64,000 nucleotides of DNA from JANWWM01 sp046292465 (lineage in GTDB: Bacteria; Bacteroidota; Chlorobiia; Chlorobiales; Thermochlorobacteraceae): positions 17,755 through 81,754 of the forward strand of contig JBKBRB010000012.1 of assembly GCA_046292465.1 (NCBI GenBank). Direction: 5' to 3'. The notes beneath the pieces are model-generated. The model was not told where the DNA came from. It was given only the letters and a program-made list of their open reading frames with translations, and did no database searches. This document shows, piece by piece, positions 46,170-55,317 of this stretch; position 1 is the stretch's first letter, and every line of letters begins with the position of its first letter. Both the position numbers and the translations under genes were made by a program.

Positions 46170-46706
46170 GTGAACACAGAACTTTCCATCTTGCGCGATG
46201 TCGCTCATCGATTAAACTCACGAGGCATTTCGTATATGCTCACGGGGTCAATGGCGATGAACCTTTACGCCGAACCACGAATGACACGCGACCTTGACAT
46301 CGTTCTTGAATTGAGCACAACCGATGTATCTCTGCTTCTCACGCTCTTTGAACCTGACTACTACATTTCACAAGAAGAAATTAACCTTGCGCTTCGCACA
46401 ATGGGAATGTTTAACTTGATTCATCAAGCCAGCGTTACCAAAATTGATTGCATCATCAAAAAAACAGATGCCTATTCGCTTGGCGCATTTTCACGTCGCA
46501 AGAAAATGAACATCGACGGCTTCGAGGTTGATGTGATTTGTAAAGAGGATTTGATTATCGCCAAACTCTTGTGGCTCAAAGAAACGGATTCAGGACAACA
46601 GAAACGAGATATTCAAAACTTGCTTCAAACCGATTACGATGCTACGCTCCTGCAAACGCTTGCTGACGCGCTCGGCTTAACTTATCTACTCAACCAACTG
46701 CGATGA
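46170..46706 (+). CDS. Nucleotidyltransferase-fold protein (MNT/DUF6036-like)
   Basis: A 178-residue protein from GTG 46170. The nucleotidyltransferase signature is present as LTGSMAMNLYAEPRMTRDLDIVLE, with the GS and the D-x-D metal-binding pair. The AbiEii/MNT-like shape fits. The start of a 100-residue partner overlaps the stop codon (ATGA, 46703-46706), an arrangement common in toxin-antitoxin and defence pairs. The enzymatic target is unknown. Confidence 0.8.
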   Translation: MNTELSILRDVAHRLNSRGISYMLTGSMAMNLYAEPRMTRDLDIVLELSTTDVSLLLTLFEPDYYISQEEINLALRTMGMFNLIHQASVTKIDCIIKKTDAYSLGAFSRRKKMNIDGFEVDVICKEDLIIAKLLWLKETDSGQQKRDIQNLLQTDYDATLLQTLADALGLTYLLNQLR

Positions 46707-47005
46707 AAAGCGATACTTCACCCGAAATGCAAGCGCGATACCGCCAAATGCTGATGGCGCGCACGCCCGAAGAACGCTTCAAGATGGGACTCAGCGCATG
46801 CGAAGCCGCTCGCAAACTTGTGCTGGCGTCGCTTCCGCCTGACCTTGACGAAACCGAACGCCGCGTTCAACTTTTCCTTCGCTACTACAAAAACGATTTC
46901 ACGCCGTCGCAACAGGAGAAAATCATCGCCTCGCTCCGCCAATACGGAAAAGCCCACGCCAATCCGACACCACCGCTCACTTCGGCAGAAGTTCCGTCTT
47001 CATAA
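46703..47005 (+). CDS. Small protein coupled to nucleotidyltransferase
   Basis: A 100-residue acidic/basic mixed protein, predicted helical, with no recognised family. It begins MKSDTSPEMQARYRQML, has EERFKMGLSACEAARKL in the middle and a Pro-rich tail. The 4-bp overlap with the nucleotidyltransferase gene argues for a common function, possibly as regulator or antitoxin. The 3' end overlaps the convergent penicillin acylase gene by 29 bp. Confidence 0.65.
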   Translation: MKSDTSPEMQARYRQMLMARTPEERFKMGLSACEAARKLVLASLPPDLDETERRVQLFLRYYKNDFTPSQQEKIIASLRQYGKAHANPTPPLTSAEVPSS

Positions 47006-49493
47006 ATTTTTGCGATTGGAACAGTTCGGGATTGGTTACAAAATCGCGCAATTCGCCTTTTCGCCACAAAGGAAGTTGGTCGCTGTAATGCGGGCTGGCA
47101 GGCTCGCCGCTGTTGCCGCCGGGCAAAACAGAACGGAACATATTCGGATTGCTTAAATCAATTACACGGCGTGAACTCGGACCGACTTTGTGCTCCAAGT
47201 TCACAAGGGCTCTGCCGTCGGGGTCGGATTGTCGGAAGTAGTATTCGCCGTTGTTGATGGTTGTGGCAGTGCCGATTGAGGGAATGGTCTCGAAGTTGAA
47301 AAATTTCGCAATGCCGTCATTGGACTTCTGACCGAAAAGATGCCGAACCGTGAGCGTGTGTGCTTTTCCCCATTGCCAATTCGCATCGTCGGGGCTGAGT
47401 TTTTCTGTTAAAATTTCAACGGCTTCGCGAAAACTTTTGCGAATGATGTCGTCGCGCGTTTCTCGTCTGTCGCTGGTGCGAGTGTCGTCGAACCAATCGC
47501 TGAACATCACTTCTTCAACCATGATGGAATCGCGCTGAACGAGATTGATGGAGGAATCGGCAAGCAAGCGTTGAATGGTGCGCGTCGGCGAGTTAATGAG
47601 CGCAAGGTAGTTTTGATAGGCGTCGTCGCCGAGTTCATCGTGAAAGGTGTTTCGCAAAAGTTGTTTGAGGAACTGCGCGAAAATGGTCGGCGCAATTTCT
47701 TTTTCGGAGAAATCATATTGCCAATTTTTGAGATACTGAATGGCGCGTTGATGAGCGGCGGTCGTATCGTTTGCAATCGCGTTCATCAAATAGGGCATCA
47801 GGTCGCGTGCCATTGGCGAGACGACATCGAACTGCATGGCTTCCATTTCTTTGACGCTCAACGTTTCTTTGGCTTGAATTAACTCTGTAATGCGCTCGGC
47901 ACGCGAGGGTGGCTCCCACAACGCAGAGAGGTAGTATGGATAATCATCGCCGACGAGTTTGTTATTAGCATTGACGATGAAATCATTTGGCGGATTGAAT
48001 AAGCGCGGTAAGGAATCAAACGGAATAAAGCCGCGCCACGCTTGAAGCGAATCGTCGGCATTGCGGAGCGAAAAGCCTTGCTTATCGAGGCGAATCGGAA
48101 TTTTGACCGCAGGTTGATAGCCGATGTTGCCTGCTGTGTCGGCATAAAGGAAGTTCTGACCCGGCACGGCGAAATGTTTGAGCGCGGCGCGAAAATCGTC
48201 CCAATTCTTTGCCAAGAGAATATCGTGCATGGCTTTGAGTTCATCTGATTTCTCGAAGCCTGTCCATTGCATCACGACGACTTTTTTTTCTCGTGCAAGC
48301 GAAGGAATTGCCGTCGTCTTCAGACCTTGAAAACTGCGCCGAACATCTTCCGAAATCACCACGCCTGAAACGCCGTTTTTGCTGTAAAGCCTGACGAGAA
48401 GCGGTATCGGCTCACCATTTTTGACTTTGATTTCTTCCACAATTTCGGTGAAGGTGGTGTCGCTTGTAAGGAAGAAGTCGCAATCGTCTGCCATCACGTT
48501 GGTTAAGCCCCACGCGAGTTTATCGGTTTTGCCTAAGACGAGTGCAGGCGTTCCGGGAAGCGAACAGCCTGACGCATTAAGATTTTCCGATTTGCAAACA
48601 AGTTGAACTTCATACCATCGAGAAGGCGTCATGAAGCCCAAGTGGGGGTCGTTGGCAAGAATGGCGTTGCCGGTTGCGGATTTCGTGCGCGTTACTGCCC
48701 ACGCATTGCTACCGATGTGCGAACCCAGCGCACCGAACATGGCGCGAAACTCTGAATCACACTCGCGAAAGGCAACGAGCGATTGCACGGCTTGCGGATT
48801 TGTTTCAGCGGCAACGATAATCGGCTTGTTTTTGGGATAGTCGGGGTAAAGTTCCATCGCTTTGGCTTTACCGAGTTTATGCTCGATTTCGGCAAGGGCA
48901 ATATCGATATGCCAAGCGATGTTGAGTTCCCAGCCCATGAGGCGCACGATGGCAAGGCAATCTTCGGGCGTCCATGCTTCGGGCTCGTAGCCGAGTATAT
49001 CGAATTCAATCGGCAGGCTTGATTCCTTGCGACGCACTTCGTCGAGAAAGGCATTAACGCCGTCGCTATAAGCAGAGAGTGCGATGCGTGAGTTTTCTGA
49101 AAGTCCGTCCCACGCCCAAAGGGCTTTTGCCAAGCGGTTAATGCCGACAGTGCGAAAGAGTTTATCAAATCCGATTGCGCCTTCGCCTAAAATTTCGGCA
49201 AGCCGTCCAGTTGCGGCGCGGCGTTGAAGTTCCATTTGCCAGAGCCGCTCGCGTGCGTGTGCGTAGCCTTGTGCGAAAAAGAGGTCGCGCTTGGTTTCAG
49301 CAACGATGTGCGCGGCTTTGAACTCGTCGTAAAAAATTTGAACAGGGGCGGAAAGTCCTTCAAGTCGCTTAGTTGCTTGGTAATCGGGAATGCTTCGCTT
49401 GACGAGATGATTGACGGCAAACGCGCCGCCTAATGCAATTAACATCAAGGCGACTACCACGCCAATGATAATTTTTACGATAGGTGATTTCAT
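46977..49493 (-). CDS. Penicillin acylase family protein
   Basis: An 838-residue membrane-anchored Ntn-hydrolase precursor. An N-terminal TM segment (residues 7-30) is followed by the alpha chain with QGYAHARERLWQMELQRR. The autocatalytic cleavage site is GSNAWAV, with Ser262 as the new N-terminal nucleophile. The beta chain holds LANDPHLGFMTPSRWYE and an Asn/Arg pair near NANNKLV. Family members hydrolyse acyl amides such as N-acyl-homoserine lactones or beta-lactams; the substrate here is unknown. Confidence 0.92.
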   Translation of the reverse strand: MKSPIVKIIIGVVVALMLIALGGAFAVNHLVKRSIPDYQATKRLEGLSAPVQIFYDEFKAAHIVAETKRDLFFAQGYAHARERLWQMELQRRAATGRLAEILGEGAIGFDKLFRTVGINRLAKALWAWDGLSENSRIALSAYSDGVNAFLDEVRRKESSLPIEFDILGYEPEAWTPEDCLAIVRLMGWELNIAWHIDIALAEIEHKLGKAKAMELYPDYPKNKPIIVAAETNPQAVQSLVAFRECDSEFRAMFGALGSHIGSNAWAVTRTKSATGNAILANDPHLGFMTPSRWYEVQLVCKSENLNASGCSLPGTPALVLGKTDKLAWGLTNVMADDCDFFLTSDTTFTEIVEEIKVKNGEPIPLLVRLYSKNGVSGVVISEDVRRSFQGLKTTAIPSLAREKKVVVMQWTGFEKSDELKAMHDILLAKNWDDFRAALKHFAVPGQNFLYADTAGNIGYQPAVKIPIRLDKQGFSLRNADDSLQAWRGFIPFDSLPRLFNPPNDFIVNANNKLVGDDYPYYLSALWEPPSRAERITELIQAKETLSVKEMEAMQFDVVSPMARDLMPYLMNAIANDTTAAHQRAIQYLKNWQYDFSEKEIAPTIFAQFLKQLLRNTFHDELGDDAYQNYLALINSPTRTIQRLLADSSINLVQRDSIMVEEVMFSDWFDDTRTSDRRETRDDIIRKSFREAVEILTEKLSPDDANWQWGKAHTLTVRHLFGQKSNDGIAKFFNFETIPSIGTATTINNGEYYFRQSDPDGRALVNLEHKVGPSSRRVIDLSNPNMFRSVLPGGNSGEPASPHYSDQLPLWRKGELRDFVTNPELFQSQKFMKTELLPK

Positions 49494-49657
49494 TTCACTA
49501 CTGCTGAAAATTCATTCGCGAAATATACGCATTTGCTCCGCCCTCGCTGAGATTCATTGTGGATTCTGCGCCTTTGCTTTGACTGCATAATGGCGGCTTA
49601 TTGAAGCGGGTTTGCACAGATAATTGAGACGAATCAGTGGCGACCTGTCTAATCCAT

Positions 49658-50254
49658 CTAATCCGTGCTCTCTTTTGAGAACGGTGAAATGTGAGAAGAA
49701 ACAATGCGGTGAGCATGAATTTGAGTGAATTCTTTCCAAGTTTTGACTTTGGTTGAAGCGCGAGAAGTTATAGCCTCTTGGAATGGTATTGAGAAAAGCG
49801 CGTCGCAAAGTGCGATGGCAAGCGCATCGAAAGCGTCGGCGCGGGCTTTTGCACCTTGAAGCGCGAGCAAACTCTTCACCATAAATTCAACTTGTGCTTT
49901 TGCCGAATTGCCGTTGCCTGTAATGGCTTTCTTAACTTCACGCGGCGCATATTCCGAAATTGCAAGTCCGTAGTTCATCGATAAAACCATCACCACGCCG
50001 CGCACTTGTCCTAACTTCAATGCCGACTGCACATTCTTTCCACAAAACGCCGTCTCGAGCGAAACCTTCGTGGGACGATACTGCTCGATAACACGCGCTA
50101 ACTCGTCATAAATTTGCTTTAAGCGTTTTGGCATCTCATCTTTGGCACGGGTTGAAATCACGCCGTAATGCACGGCGCGACATGTGTTGCCCTTTTTTTC
50201 AACCAAGCCGAAGCCTGTAAAGAGCGTGCCGGGGTCTATGCCGAGCGTAATCAT
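49658..50254 (-). CDS. ruvC: Holliday junction resolvase RuvC
   Basis: A 198-residue endonuclease from ATG 50254 (MITLGIDPG). Catalytic Asp7, the Glu in SLETAF (about residue 67) and acidic residues in ADAFDALAIAL are present. It cuts four-way junctions with RuvAB in recombination and repair. The C-terminus extends ~40 residues past the family end (EAITSRASTKVK onward), and its stop codon lies inside an 8-bp direct repeat (TCTAATCC at 49649 and 49658). The divergent pheA starts 27 bp upstream. Confidence 0.92.
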   Translation of the reverse strand: MITLGIDPGTLFTGFGLVEKKGNTCRAVHYGVISTRAKDEMPKRLKQIYDELARVIEQYRPTKVSLETAFCGKNVQSALKLGQVRGVVMVLSMNYGLAISEYAPREVKKAITGNGNSAKAQVEFMVKSLLALQGAKARADAFDALAIALCDALFSIPFQEAITSRASTKVKTWKEFTQIHAHRIVSSHISPFSKESTD

Positions 50255-50281
50255 TATCAATTCTGTTCTGAAAAAATTATC

Positions 50282-51043
50282 ATGCAAAAAAAGCCGTTGC
50301 GCGTAGGCTTTCAAGGCGAGTTCGGTGCATATTCAGAAATTGCCGCTGAAAAAATCGGCAAGCCAATTCCGTTTCCAACATTCGAGCGCGTCTTCGAAGC
50401 CGTCCTCAACAAACAAGTCGATTGCGCCGTCATTCCAATTGCCAACGCGATTGCAGGCATGGTGAAGGAAAATGCAGAACTTTTATGGCGATTTCAAAAA
50501 CGCATCAAAATTTTAGCCGAATCAACGATTCCAATTCTACACTGCTTGCTTGGCGTGCAAGGGAGTTCAATAAAAACAGCAACCGAAGTTCACTCGCATT
50601 GGCAAGCCCTCGCACAGTGCCAAAAACTTTTTCAACGCCACAAGCACTTAAAGCCTGTTGAAACTTACGACACGGCGGGTAGCGCAAAATGGCTTGCCGA
50701 ATCAGGCAAGAGCACGCAACTCGTCATTGCCTCTGAACGCGCCGCTGAACGATACGGACTGCATGTGTTGAAGCGCGCCATCAACGACATAAAAGAAAAT
50801 AAAACACAGTTTTACATCATCGCCTCAGCCACATCGCGCTTGAACCTTTCGCAAGAAAACGAAAAGAGCGTCATCATCTGCAAGTCGCTACAAGAAGCAC
50901 TGCCCTACATTCCGCACGCGCTACGATGCGACGCCATTCCAACGCGCAGGAAACCTTTTGAGATGAACTACCTGCTCGAAGTTCGTGGCGAAATTTCCGA
51001 CAAGCACGTCGCGCACTTGGGAACATTTGGTAATGTGCAATAA
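50282..51043 (+). CDS. pheA: Prephenate dehydratase with degenerate ACT domain
   Basis: 253 residues from ATG 50282 (MQKKPLRVGFQG). It catalyses prephenate to phenylpyruvate for phenylalanine. The catalytic region has GFQGEFGAYSEIA and the Thr of NKTQFYII (the TRF-like motif). After residue ~190 the regulatory ACT domain is shortened. The usual ESRP phenylalanine-binding motif reads IPTRRKP, so feedback inhibition may be altered. It is divergent from ruvC and not linked to aroC. Confidence 0.88.
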   Translation: MQKKPLRVGFQGEFGAYSEIAAEKIGKPIPFPTFERVFEAVLNKQVDCAVIPIANAIAGMVKENAELLWRFQKRIKILAESTIPILHCLLGVQGSSIKTATEVHSHWQALAQCQKLFQRHKHLKPVETYDTAGSAKWLAESGKSTQLVIASERAAERYGLHVLKRAINDIKENKTQFYIIASATSRLNLSQENEKSVIICKSLQEALPYIPHALRCDAIPTRRKPFEMNYLLEVRGEISDKHVAHLGTFGNVQ

Positions 51044-51087
51044 AACAAATAGCATTAAAAGGCTAATCACACAACTAACGCTTGACT

Positions 51088-51888
51088 ATGAAAACACACA
51101 CTAAAACACTGCTGACATTCTTACTCAGTTCGGTCTTGACATTGGGCTACGCGCTCTATGTGCAAGGCAATTCGGGCGGACGAACAGGCGCAACACAACT
51201 CAACGGCGACGGGTGCATTTGTCATGGTGCCGCCTCTTCTGCTGTGAGCGTAACCATCACAGGACCTGATACGGTCTTAATCGGCTCAACCAATACCTAC
51301 ACCGTAACCATCACAGGCGGACCGTTGGTGCGCGGCGGAACAAACATCGCCACCTCATCTGGAACGCTCGATGTGGTGCAAGGAAGCGGACTGCGAAAAG
51401 TCGGAAATGAGCTCACGCACAGCACGCCAAAAGCCCCTGCAAATAACGCCGTTACATTCGACTTCACGTTCACAGCGCCAAACACCGCAGGAAACGCCAT
51501 TCTTTATGCTAACGGCAACAGTGTCAATTTCAACGGCAACAGCGCAGGCGACGCATGGAACTTTGCACCAAACAAAACCGTCGTCGTTTCAGCCACAAGC
51601 ACGGCACCCACGCAAAACCGTCCTGCGGGATTTGAACTTGCGCAAAACTTCCCGAACCCATTTAATCCGTCTACAACAATTCAATTCACGTTGCCGCAAG
51701 ATGATGTTGTGCGATTAAAAGTCTACGATGCAAGCGGTCGCGAAGTGCAAACGCTCTTGAACGGACGCACATCGAGAGGAACACACACGGTTTCGTTTAA
51801 TGCCACGAATTTAGCCAGTGGGGTCTATCTCTATCGCTTGGAAACGAGCGCGTTTTCAGAGACGAAGAAAATGTTGCTCATCAAGTAA
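51088..51888 (+). CDS. Type IX secretion sorting-domain protein
   Basis: About 266 residues from ATG 51088. A signal peptide (residues 1-25) is followed by a beta-rich domain with GCICHG (residues ~49-54) near its start, resembling the choice-of-anchor V type. The last ~80 residues are a canonical type IX secretion C-terminal domain: FELAQNFPNPFNPSTTIQF, then VYDASGREVQTL, and ending SGVYLYRLETS...KKMLLIK. It is exported across the outer membrane and probably cell-surface attached. The cysteines could bind a ligand or heme, which is not shown. A strong terminator follows. Confidence 0.88.
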   Translation: MKTHTKTLLTFLLSSVLTLGYALYVQGNSGGRTGATQLNGDGCICHGAASSAVSVTITGPDTVLIGSTNTYTVTITGGPLVRGGTNIATSSGTLDVVQGSGLRKVGNELTHSTPKAPANNAVTFDFTFTAPNTAGNAILYANGNSVNFNGNSAGDAWNFAPNKTVVVSATSTAPTQNRPAGFELAQNFPNPFNPSTTIQFTLPQDDVVRLKVYDASGREVQTLLNGRTSRGTHTVSFNATNLASGVYLYRLETSAFSETKKMLLIK

Positions 51889-51910
51889 GCAAGAAGAGGT
51901 AGGCAAAAAG

Positions 51911-51933
51911 AAGGCGGATGAAAAGTCCGCCTT
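51911..51933. terminator. Intrinsic terminator after the sorting-domain gene
   Basis: AAGGCGGA / TCCGCCTT forms an 8-bp stem with a 7-nt loop, followed by TTAATTTTT on the plus strand; A tracts precede it, so it can act for the convergent membrane-protein gene as well. Confidence 0.85.
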
Positions 51934-52290
51934 TTAATTTTTCGGTTGGAGCACCATGCCCAAAATCCACGAGACAACCGTAATGACGATTGAGCCTAAG
52001 ACAGCCGCGCCGAAACTTTCCACACGAAACTCGGGCACAAAGTAAGCCGCAACGACGAGAATCACGGCGTTGATGACAAGCAAGAACAATCCAAATGTCA
52101 AGGCAATCAGCGGAATTGAAAAGATAATGAAAACAGGCTTCACAATCGCGTTGAGCAAGCCAATAACAAGGGCGGCAAGAAGCGTTGTGCCTAAGCCTTT
52201 AATCGTAATCCCATCGATGAAGGTGGCGGCGCAATAGACGGCAACTGCATCAACGAGCCAAGTAATGAGAAATCTCGAGAAGAAGGACAT
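51934..52290 (-). CDS. Phage-holin-family-IV-like small membrane protein
   Basis: 118 residues from ATG 52290 (MSFFSRFLI), with four transmembrane helices and the pattern of the mycobacterial four-TM (DUF/phage holin) family: ATFIDGITIKGLG in the N-terminal half, ALVIGLLNAIVKPV next, and YFVPEFRVESFGAAVLGSI near the end. Despite the family name these are usually chromosomal and of unknown function. The gene follows the HerA-like ATPase by 14 bp. Confidence 0.8.
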   Translation of the reverse strand: MSFFSRFLITWLVDAVAVYCAATFIDGITIKGLGTTLLAALVIGLLNAIVKPVFIIFSIPLIALTFGLFLLVINAVILVVAAYFVPEFRVESFGAAVLGSIVITVVSWILGMVLQPKN

Positions 52291-52304
52291 GGTGGTTAGT
52301 TTAT

Positions 52305-53963
52305 TCAAAATGCTTTGTCAAGGTCAGCGCGAACTTTCTCGCGTTTTTTCTCGCCTTCAAGAGCACCCATGGCTTCATAGAATGCTTGGTCATAGTTGCG
52401 CGTTTTCACCACGACGGGCATTGGAACGCCGTGTCCCATAATGAGTGCTTGCTGTTTCGTATCCAAACTTGCCAAAATGCTCCGCAAACCGCTGGCGTTA
52501 GAAACGCCTGAAAGAACCGCGTTAATATCTTTTTCGTCAGAAAGCGCGGCGACGATTTTCGTGCCGATTTGCGAGAGAATTTCATCGTCAATGCCCGACG
52601 GACGCTGGTCCACGAGCAAAAGTGAGACATAATACTTGCGCAGTTCGCGCGCGATTTTACCAAACGACGTTTGCGCCGCCGCACGCGGATTGAGAAACTT
52701 GTGCGCCTCTTCAATGGTGATGACAAGTTGTTTCGGCTTATCGGCTTCGTTCTGTGTGCGAAGGTAGTTGTCGGTTCGGTCTTTGTAGGTTTCTTCGACG
52801 CGGCGCGTGATGATGTTGGCAACGAGCAAGTAGCTCATCATGTTGTCGTATTTGCCAAACTCGACAACAACGCTGACGCCATTGAGCAAATCGGTAATCA
52901 AATGATTAATGACATCGATTTTTTCTTTGCGCGGGTTGAAGTCCAAAAAGCTGCAAGTCTGTCGAAGCCGTTCTAAGCGTCGCCACAAGGCTTGCATTGA
53001 CGAAGTGAGAAGGTTGCGGCGGCTGGCAAAGTCCTCAATCGCCGCTGGGTCGCCGCTATCCATCAGGTTCATGAACTCGGTCAGCCAAGCATTGCCAAAG
53101 GCATTTTTCAAGATGTAAGTGTATTCAGCGGCAGTGGGGTTGAGCCGAAGTTCTTCTTGCAAAAGCAAAATATCTTCGGGTTCGATTTGCTCAACGCTAA
53201 TGCGGACTTCGTGGTCGCATCGTGCGCCGCGCCGTTGAGAGCCTTCTTTATCGAGCGAATAGACTTTCACCTTGCCGCGATGTGCAAACAATGGTTGCAA
53301 GCCTTTGACGGACGTTTGTCCTGTGCCTTCGAAAGTGCCTTTCGTGCCGTATTCGTTGTGCATATCGAAGACGAGGTTCACGGCGGCGTCCGTATGAATA
53401 AAGCCTGCAAGAAGCAATCGCGTGATGAAGGTTTTGCCCGTGCCTGTCCGACCAAAAACGGCACTGCTCCGCTCTGAAAATGTTTTCAGGTCTAAGCAAA
53501 CGGCTTGCTCCATGTCGAGCGGCGTGCCGATGTTGAAATACTTTTTGTCTGAATCACGATTGAGCGTTTCGCTGCCGAACACGAGTGCGACATCGTCGTC
53601 ATTGGCTTCTTCAACACGTGCAAAGTGTGCGGGAATGGTTTTAACAGGTTCAAGCGTGCGCTGTTCGGTGGCGCGCTCGAGCATAAGCATCGGACGAAGC
53701 GAGACGACGGTATAAGTGCCAGTGCCGCTGATAACCTCGCGAAGTAAGTCGTTCGAGAAGTTCGGCGGGTTTGAGAGCATCTGTTCGTTTGTGGCGGCAA
53801 GGCGCAAATCCGTAATGATGGAAAAGAAATCATACTGCTCACCTGAAACAACAAGGAACTTTCCGGCTTTGATATGCTCGAGCGGCACATCGGGGGAAAG
53901 TTTCATTTCAAGCCCTTCGAGAAGCGAGCCACGAATAATGTTGCCTAAAAACTTTCTCTGCAT
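52305..53963 (-). CDS. HerA/DUF87-type ATP-binding protein
   Basis: A 552-residue P-loop ATPase of the HerA/FtsK group. The N-terminal ~130 residues form the HAS-barrel-like beta domain. The Walker A is GRTGTGKTF (about residue 172). The Walker-B-like region is VITIEEAHKFLNP, followed by DQRPSGIDDEI with the Arg-finger segment. Such proteins often pair with NurA in DNA end resection or with defence systems. No NurA or effector gene is visible. The next gene downstream is a small holin-like membrane protein. The specific role is uncertain. Confidence 0.85.
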   Translation of the reverse strand: MQRKFLGNIIRGSLLEGLEMKLSPDVPLEHIKAGKFLVVSGEQYDFFSIITDLRLAATNEQMLSNPPNFSNDLLREVISGTGTYTVVSLRPMLMLERATEQRTLEPVKTIPAHFARVEEANDDDVALVFGSETLNRDSDKKYFNIGTPLDMEQAVCLDLKTFSERSSAVFGRTGTGKTFITRLLLAGFIHTDAAVNLVFDMHNEYGTKGTFEGTGQTSVKGLQPLFAHRGKVKVYSLDKEGSQRRGARCDHEVRISVEQIEPEDILLLQEELRLNPTAAEYTYILKNAFGNAWLTEFMNLMDSGDPAAIEDFASRRNLLTSSMQALWRRLERLRQTCSFLDFNPRKEKIDVINHLITDLLNGVSVVVEFGKYDNMMSYLLVANIITRRVEETYKDRTDNYLRTQNEADKPKQLVITIEEAHKFLNPRAAAQTSFGKIARELRKYYVSLLLVDQRPSGIDDEILSQIGTKIVAALSDEKDINAVLSGVSNASGLRSILASLDTKQQALIMGHGVPMPVVVKTRNYDQAFYEAMGALEGEKKREKVRADLDKAF

Positions 53964-53985
53964 CTTGCCTTGAAATTAGTTAAAA

Positions 53986-55299
53986 TCAGACGCCGCTTGC
54001 GGCTTTATTGACATACTTCCATTCATGTGGTAAGGAGTCAGGTGCTTTGCAATGCTTTTCGTATTCCTCACGGAATCGCGTGATGCTGTGCCGCACAGGC
54101 CACATGGCGCCGTCAGCAAGTGCGCAGATGGTTCTGCCTTCAACTTGCGAGCAGATGGAAAGAAGCAAATCGATGTCGCGCTTTTCGGCTTCGTTGCGCA
54201 AGAACTTGCCGTAGATGTTCTCGACCCAACCTGTGCCTTCGCGGCAAGGCGTGCATTGTCCGCACGATTCGTGATGATAAAAATGCGCGAGCCGTCCAAT
54301 CACTTCGACAATGTCAGTGTCTTCGTCCATCACGATGATGCCAGCTGTGCCAATCAGCGTGCCGGCTTTTTTGAGGCTTTCGGCGTTCATGCCGATGCCT
54401 TCTGCCGCTTCAGCGCGAATAATTGGCATAGACGCGCCGCCGGGAATAATGGCTTTAATTTTTTTGCCACCACGCACGCCGCCTGCATACTTGTAAATCA
54501 AATCTAAAATCAAGGTGCCGCTTGGGAGTTCATACACGCCGGGCTTATTGACATGCCCTGAAATGCCGAAGAGCATGGGACCGGGATGGTCGGGCGCGCC
54601 GATTTTCGAGTAGGCTTCTGCGCCGATGTCAATGATGATGGGAATGTTGCAAATGGTTTCCACATTGTTGATAATCGTGGGAGAGCCCCATGCCCCGACA
54701 ACCGCAGGAAAGGGCGGTTTGAGGCGAGGATAAGCACGTTTACCTTCAATCGAGGAAATCAAGCCGGTTTCTTCGCCACAGATGTATGCGCCTGCACCTT
54801 TATGCACAACGAGTTTGAGGTTGAATCCCGACCCTAAAATGTTTTCACCGAGGTAGCCTTTGGCGTAGGCTTCTTCGACGGCTTTCTCGACCATTTCAAT
54901 CCACTTGGCGTATTCGCCACGAATGTAGATGTAGCATGCATTGATGCCACATGCGTAACTGGAAATAATCGCGCCTTCGATAAGTTGATGCGGATTTTGC
55001 TCGAAAATTTGTCGGTCTTTGAACGTGCCCGGTTCGGATTCGTCGCCATTGACGAGCAAGTAGCGCGGTTTACCTTCGGGCTTGGCAAGAAAACTCCATT
55101 TGAGTCCTGTAGGAAACCCAGCACCGCCGCGTCCTTTTAAGCCCGACTTTTTGACTTCATTGACGATGTCGTCAGGCTTCATGGCGAAGGCTTTTTTAAG
55201 CATCTGATAACCGCCTTGCGCCTCGTAGTCGGCAATGTCGCGCAGGTGTCCCTTGGGCGAAAGATAGCCCTTCAAAATCATCGGGTTGTAGTCGGTCAT
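53986..55299 (-). CDS. nuoF: NADH-quinone oxidoreductase subunit F
   Basis: About 437 residues from ATG 55299 (MTDYNPMIL). This subunit accepts electrons from NADH in complex I. The FMN/NADH site shows GRGGAGFPTGLKW and GAGAYICGEETGLI, and the C-terminal [4Fe-4S] ligands are in ESCGQCTPCREGT plus a distal Cys in SICSQVEGRTIC. Many anaerobic green sulfur bacteria lack NuoEFG, so its presence with nuoE implies NADH oxidation. nuoE lies ~7 kb upstream and no nuoG is present. Confidence 0.93.
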   Translation of the reverse strand: MTDYNPMILKGYLSPKGHLRDIADYEAQGGYQMLKKAFAMKPDDIVNEVKKSGLKGRGGAGFPTGLKWSFLAKPEGKPRYLLVNGDESEPGTFKDRQIFEQNPHQLIEGAIISSYACGINACYIYIRGEYAKWIEMVEKAVEEAYAKGYLGENILGSGFNLKLVVHKGAGAYICGEETGLISSIEGKRAYPRLKPPFPAVVGAWGSPTIINNVETICNIPIIIDIGAEAYSKIGAPDHPGPMLFGISGHVNKPGVYELPSGTLILDLIYKYAGGVRGGKKIKAIIPGGASMPIIRAEAAEGIGMNAESLKKAGTLIGTAGIIVMDEDTDIVEVIGRLAHFYHHESCGQCTPCREGTGWVENIYGKFLRNEAEKRDIDLLLSICSQVEGRTICALADGAMWPVRHSITRFREEYEKHCKAPDSLPHEWKYVNKAASGV

Positions 55300-55317
55300 A
55301 CTGCAATACTCCAAGTT

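Noticed and set aside
50168..50281. Longer N-terminus for prephenate dehydratase
   Set aside because: Overlaps ruvC and shows no conserved residues; ATG 50282 starts the family pattern.
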